Assembly (NCBI GenBank): GCA_009693435.1
Contig: SHXF01000120.1
Location: 1 to 12,581, forward strand
Reading direction: 5' to 3'
Length of the DNA: 12,581 nt
From: Betaproteobacteria bacterium
Lineage (GTDB): Bacteria; Pseudomonadota; Gammaproteobacteria; Burkholderiales; SG8-39
Shown: positions 11,842 to 12,581 of the stretch, one piece after another
Layout of the letters: the number at the start of each line of letters is the position of its first letter
Position numbering within the stretch: the first letter of the stretch is position 1
The notes under the pieces: generated by a model
Told to the model about the DNA's origin: nothing
Databases searched by the model: none
Seen by the model: the letters and a program-made list of their open reading frames with translations, nothing else
Position numbers and translations under genes: made by a program

Positions 11842-12357
11842 GGTTTGGGGCCGCATTTGCACTCCATGCTGGCGGTGAGCACTGAGGGGGTGCCGATCGG
11901 CGTGTTAGACGCACAATTCACCGCGCCGGTGGCGAAATCATCCGAAGACAAACGCGCCTCGCACGAAATTCCAATAGAGTAAAAAAGAGCTTTGCATGGA
12001 TTGCGGGATTGCGCGAGTGCGTCAAGCTGACCAAAGAGCTTGCCCAAACGCGCCAAGTCTGCATGATGGATCGGGAAGCCGATTTCTTCGAACTGTTTGA
12101 CGAGCAGCGCAAGACCGGCAAGGTGGATTTGTTGGTGCGTGCGAAACACGACCGAGTGATGCCTGGTGAGGCCCGCCTGTTTGACGCTGTGCGCCAATGC
12201 GAGGTGCAAAGTACACTTCAAATCGTGGTGCCGCGACAAAGTGCAAGGCCCAAGAAGAGCAAGCAAAAGGCGCGCACCGCCACCGAGCAGCGTACGGCTG
12301 ATGTGCAATTGCGCTACGTTCAGGTCGTGTTGCCCGTGCCTGCACATCAAAAAGACA
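11842..12357 (+). mobile_element. IS4-family transposase remnant (internal segment, frameshifted)
   Basis: From about 11842 the frame reads RGLGPHLHSMLAVSTEGVPI and continues GVLDAQ, typical of IS4-type transposases, up to IPIE followed by TAA at 11980-11982. Homologous sequence resumes in another frame (FAWIAGLRECVKLTKELAQT, then VCMMDREADFFELFDEQ), so there is a nonsense change plus a one-base loss near 11980-11990. Asp in MMDREAD (codon 12069-12071) is the expected second catalytic acid of the DDE triad. The first Asp, the YREK-type glutamate region and both terminal inverted repeats are not present. The element is dead and abuts an ISL3-type sequence on its right, with similarity lost after about VLPVPAHQKD (12357). 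Confidence 0.8.
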
Positions 12358-12363
12358 GGTTCG

Positions 12364-12581
12364 TCAGTAGAATCTATGGGTGAGCTGTGGCTCGGGTAGT
12401 TTGCCAAGTACATGATACAGCGAGAGTTCTGTGACTCTGAAGGTTCGGAATCCGTAGGATTTTCTCATAGTGACTTTTGCTTTGTTGTTCAGTCCCTCGA
12501 CTACGCCGCTGGAGAAAGCCTTATGTGCCCGGCAATAGTTGAGCAAAAGCTCTCGATGATTGCGCACTGTGCGAGCGAACT
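12364..12581 (-). mobile_element. ISL3-family transposase, C-terminal part (continues past the right edge)
   Basis: The minus-strand frame is open from the window's right edge to TGA 12364-12366. The visible 71 residues include VRNHRELLLNYCRAHKAFSS, then GVVEGLNNKAKVTMRKSYGF and LYHVLGKLPEPQLTH, the highly conserved end of ISL3-family transposases around the catalytic glutamate (VEGLNNKAK). The GTG at 12567 is not the start, because codons for FART precede it. I could not identify the terminal inverted repeat: fewer than about ten bases separate the stop from recognisable IS4-type sequence, so the end may be truncated or overlap the coding end. Its orientation is opposite to the IS4 remnant. 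Confidence 0.85.

Noticed and set aside
10525..11862. 445-codon minus-strand open frame
   Set aside because: It lies antisense to the DsbA-like and SDR genes, both of which have family matches on the plus strand. No domain is recognisable in it.

Overview
The window is GC-rich, about 12.6 kb, with protein families typical of a betaproteobacterium of the Burkholderiales. The clues are Bug/TctC-type periplasmic receptors paired with a DUF1028 protein, an intradiol dioxygenase, a ComDE-like thiamine-diphosphate (TPP) enzyme and degenerate IS4/ISL3 transposases. This assignment is inferred from family content only. The window reads as an accessory catabolic and membrane region that is partly decaying.

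Layout. At 1-2059 there is a Bug receptor (cut by the left edge), a DUF1028 protein and a second Bug receptor broken by an in-frame TAA and then lost. At 2060-2374 there is an AT-rich stretch with two palindromes, a TTGACA box and a hairpin but no recognisable gene. At 2375-3624, on the minus strand, a small lipoprotein lies upstream of a hydroxyquinol/catechol 1,2-dioxygenase. At 3729-6817, on the plus strand, a polytopic membrane protein with a C-terminal [2Fe-2S] domain is followed, with overlapping stop and start, by an MscS-type channel; both genes carry a frame disruption. At 6814-8160, on the minus strand, lies a PLP-dependent decarboxylase. It is divergent from a two-subunit TPP-dependent decarboxylase (8296-9455), and a strong palindrome lies between them. 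At 9555-10319, on the minus strand, lies a DUF1499 membrane protein. At 10320-10854 there are gene remnants, including the N-terminus of a Rieske oxygenase. At 10855-11463 there is a DsbA/FrnE-like thiol oxidoreductase. At 11524-12581 the front of an SDR gene runs into an IS4-family transposase remnant, followed by the end of an ISL3-family transposase on the opposite strand.

The most interesting point is the DsbA-like gene. Its first active-site cysteine codon is TGA, giving 'x-Pro-Trp-Cys' in the CPWC position. The reading frame is otherwise intact for about 187 further codons. Twelve bases after the TGA comes an 8-bp stem with a 5-nt loop containing GU, which is the spacing and shape expected of a bacterial SECIS element. 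This is either a selenocysteine-containing oxidoreductase that standard gene calling would truncate, or a nonsense mutation. The several other broken genes in the window make the second option a serious competitor.

How the genes may work together: Bug receptors capture organic acids in the periplasm. The dioxygenase, the Rieske remnant and the SDR remnant point to aromatic-compound degradation. The two divergent decarboxylases may share one transcriptional regulator. The ferredoxin-domain protein and the MscS channel look like one operon linking a redox or haem-type membrane protein to a channel.
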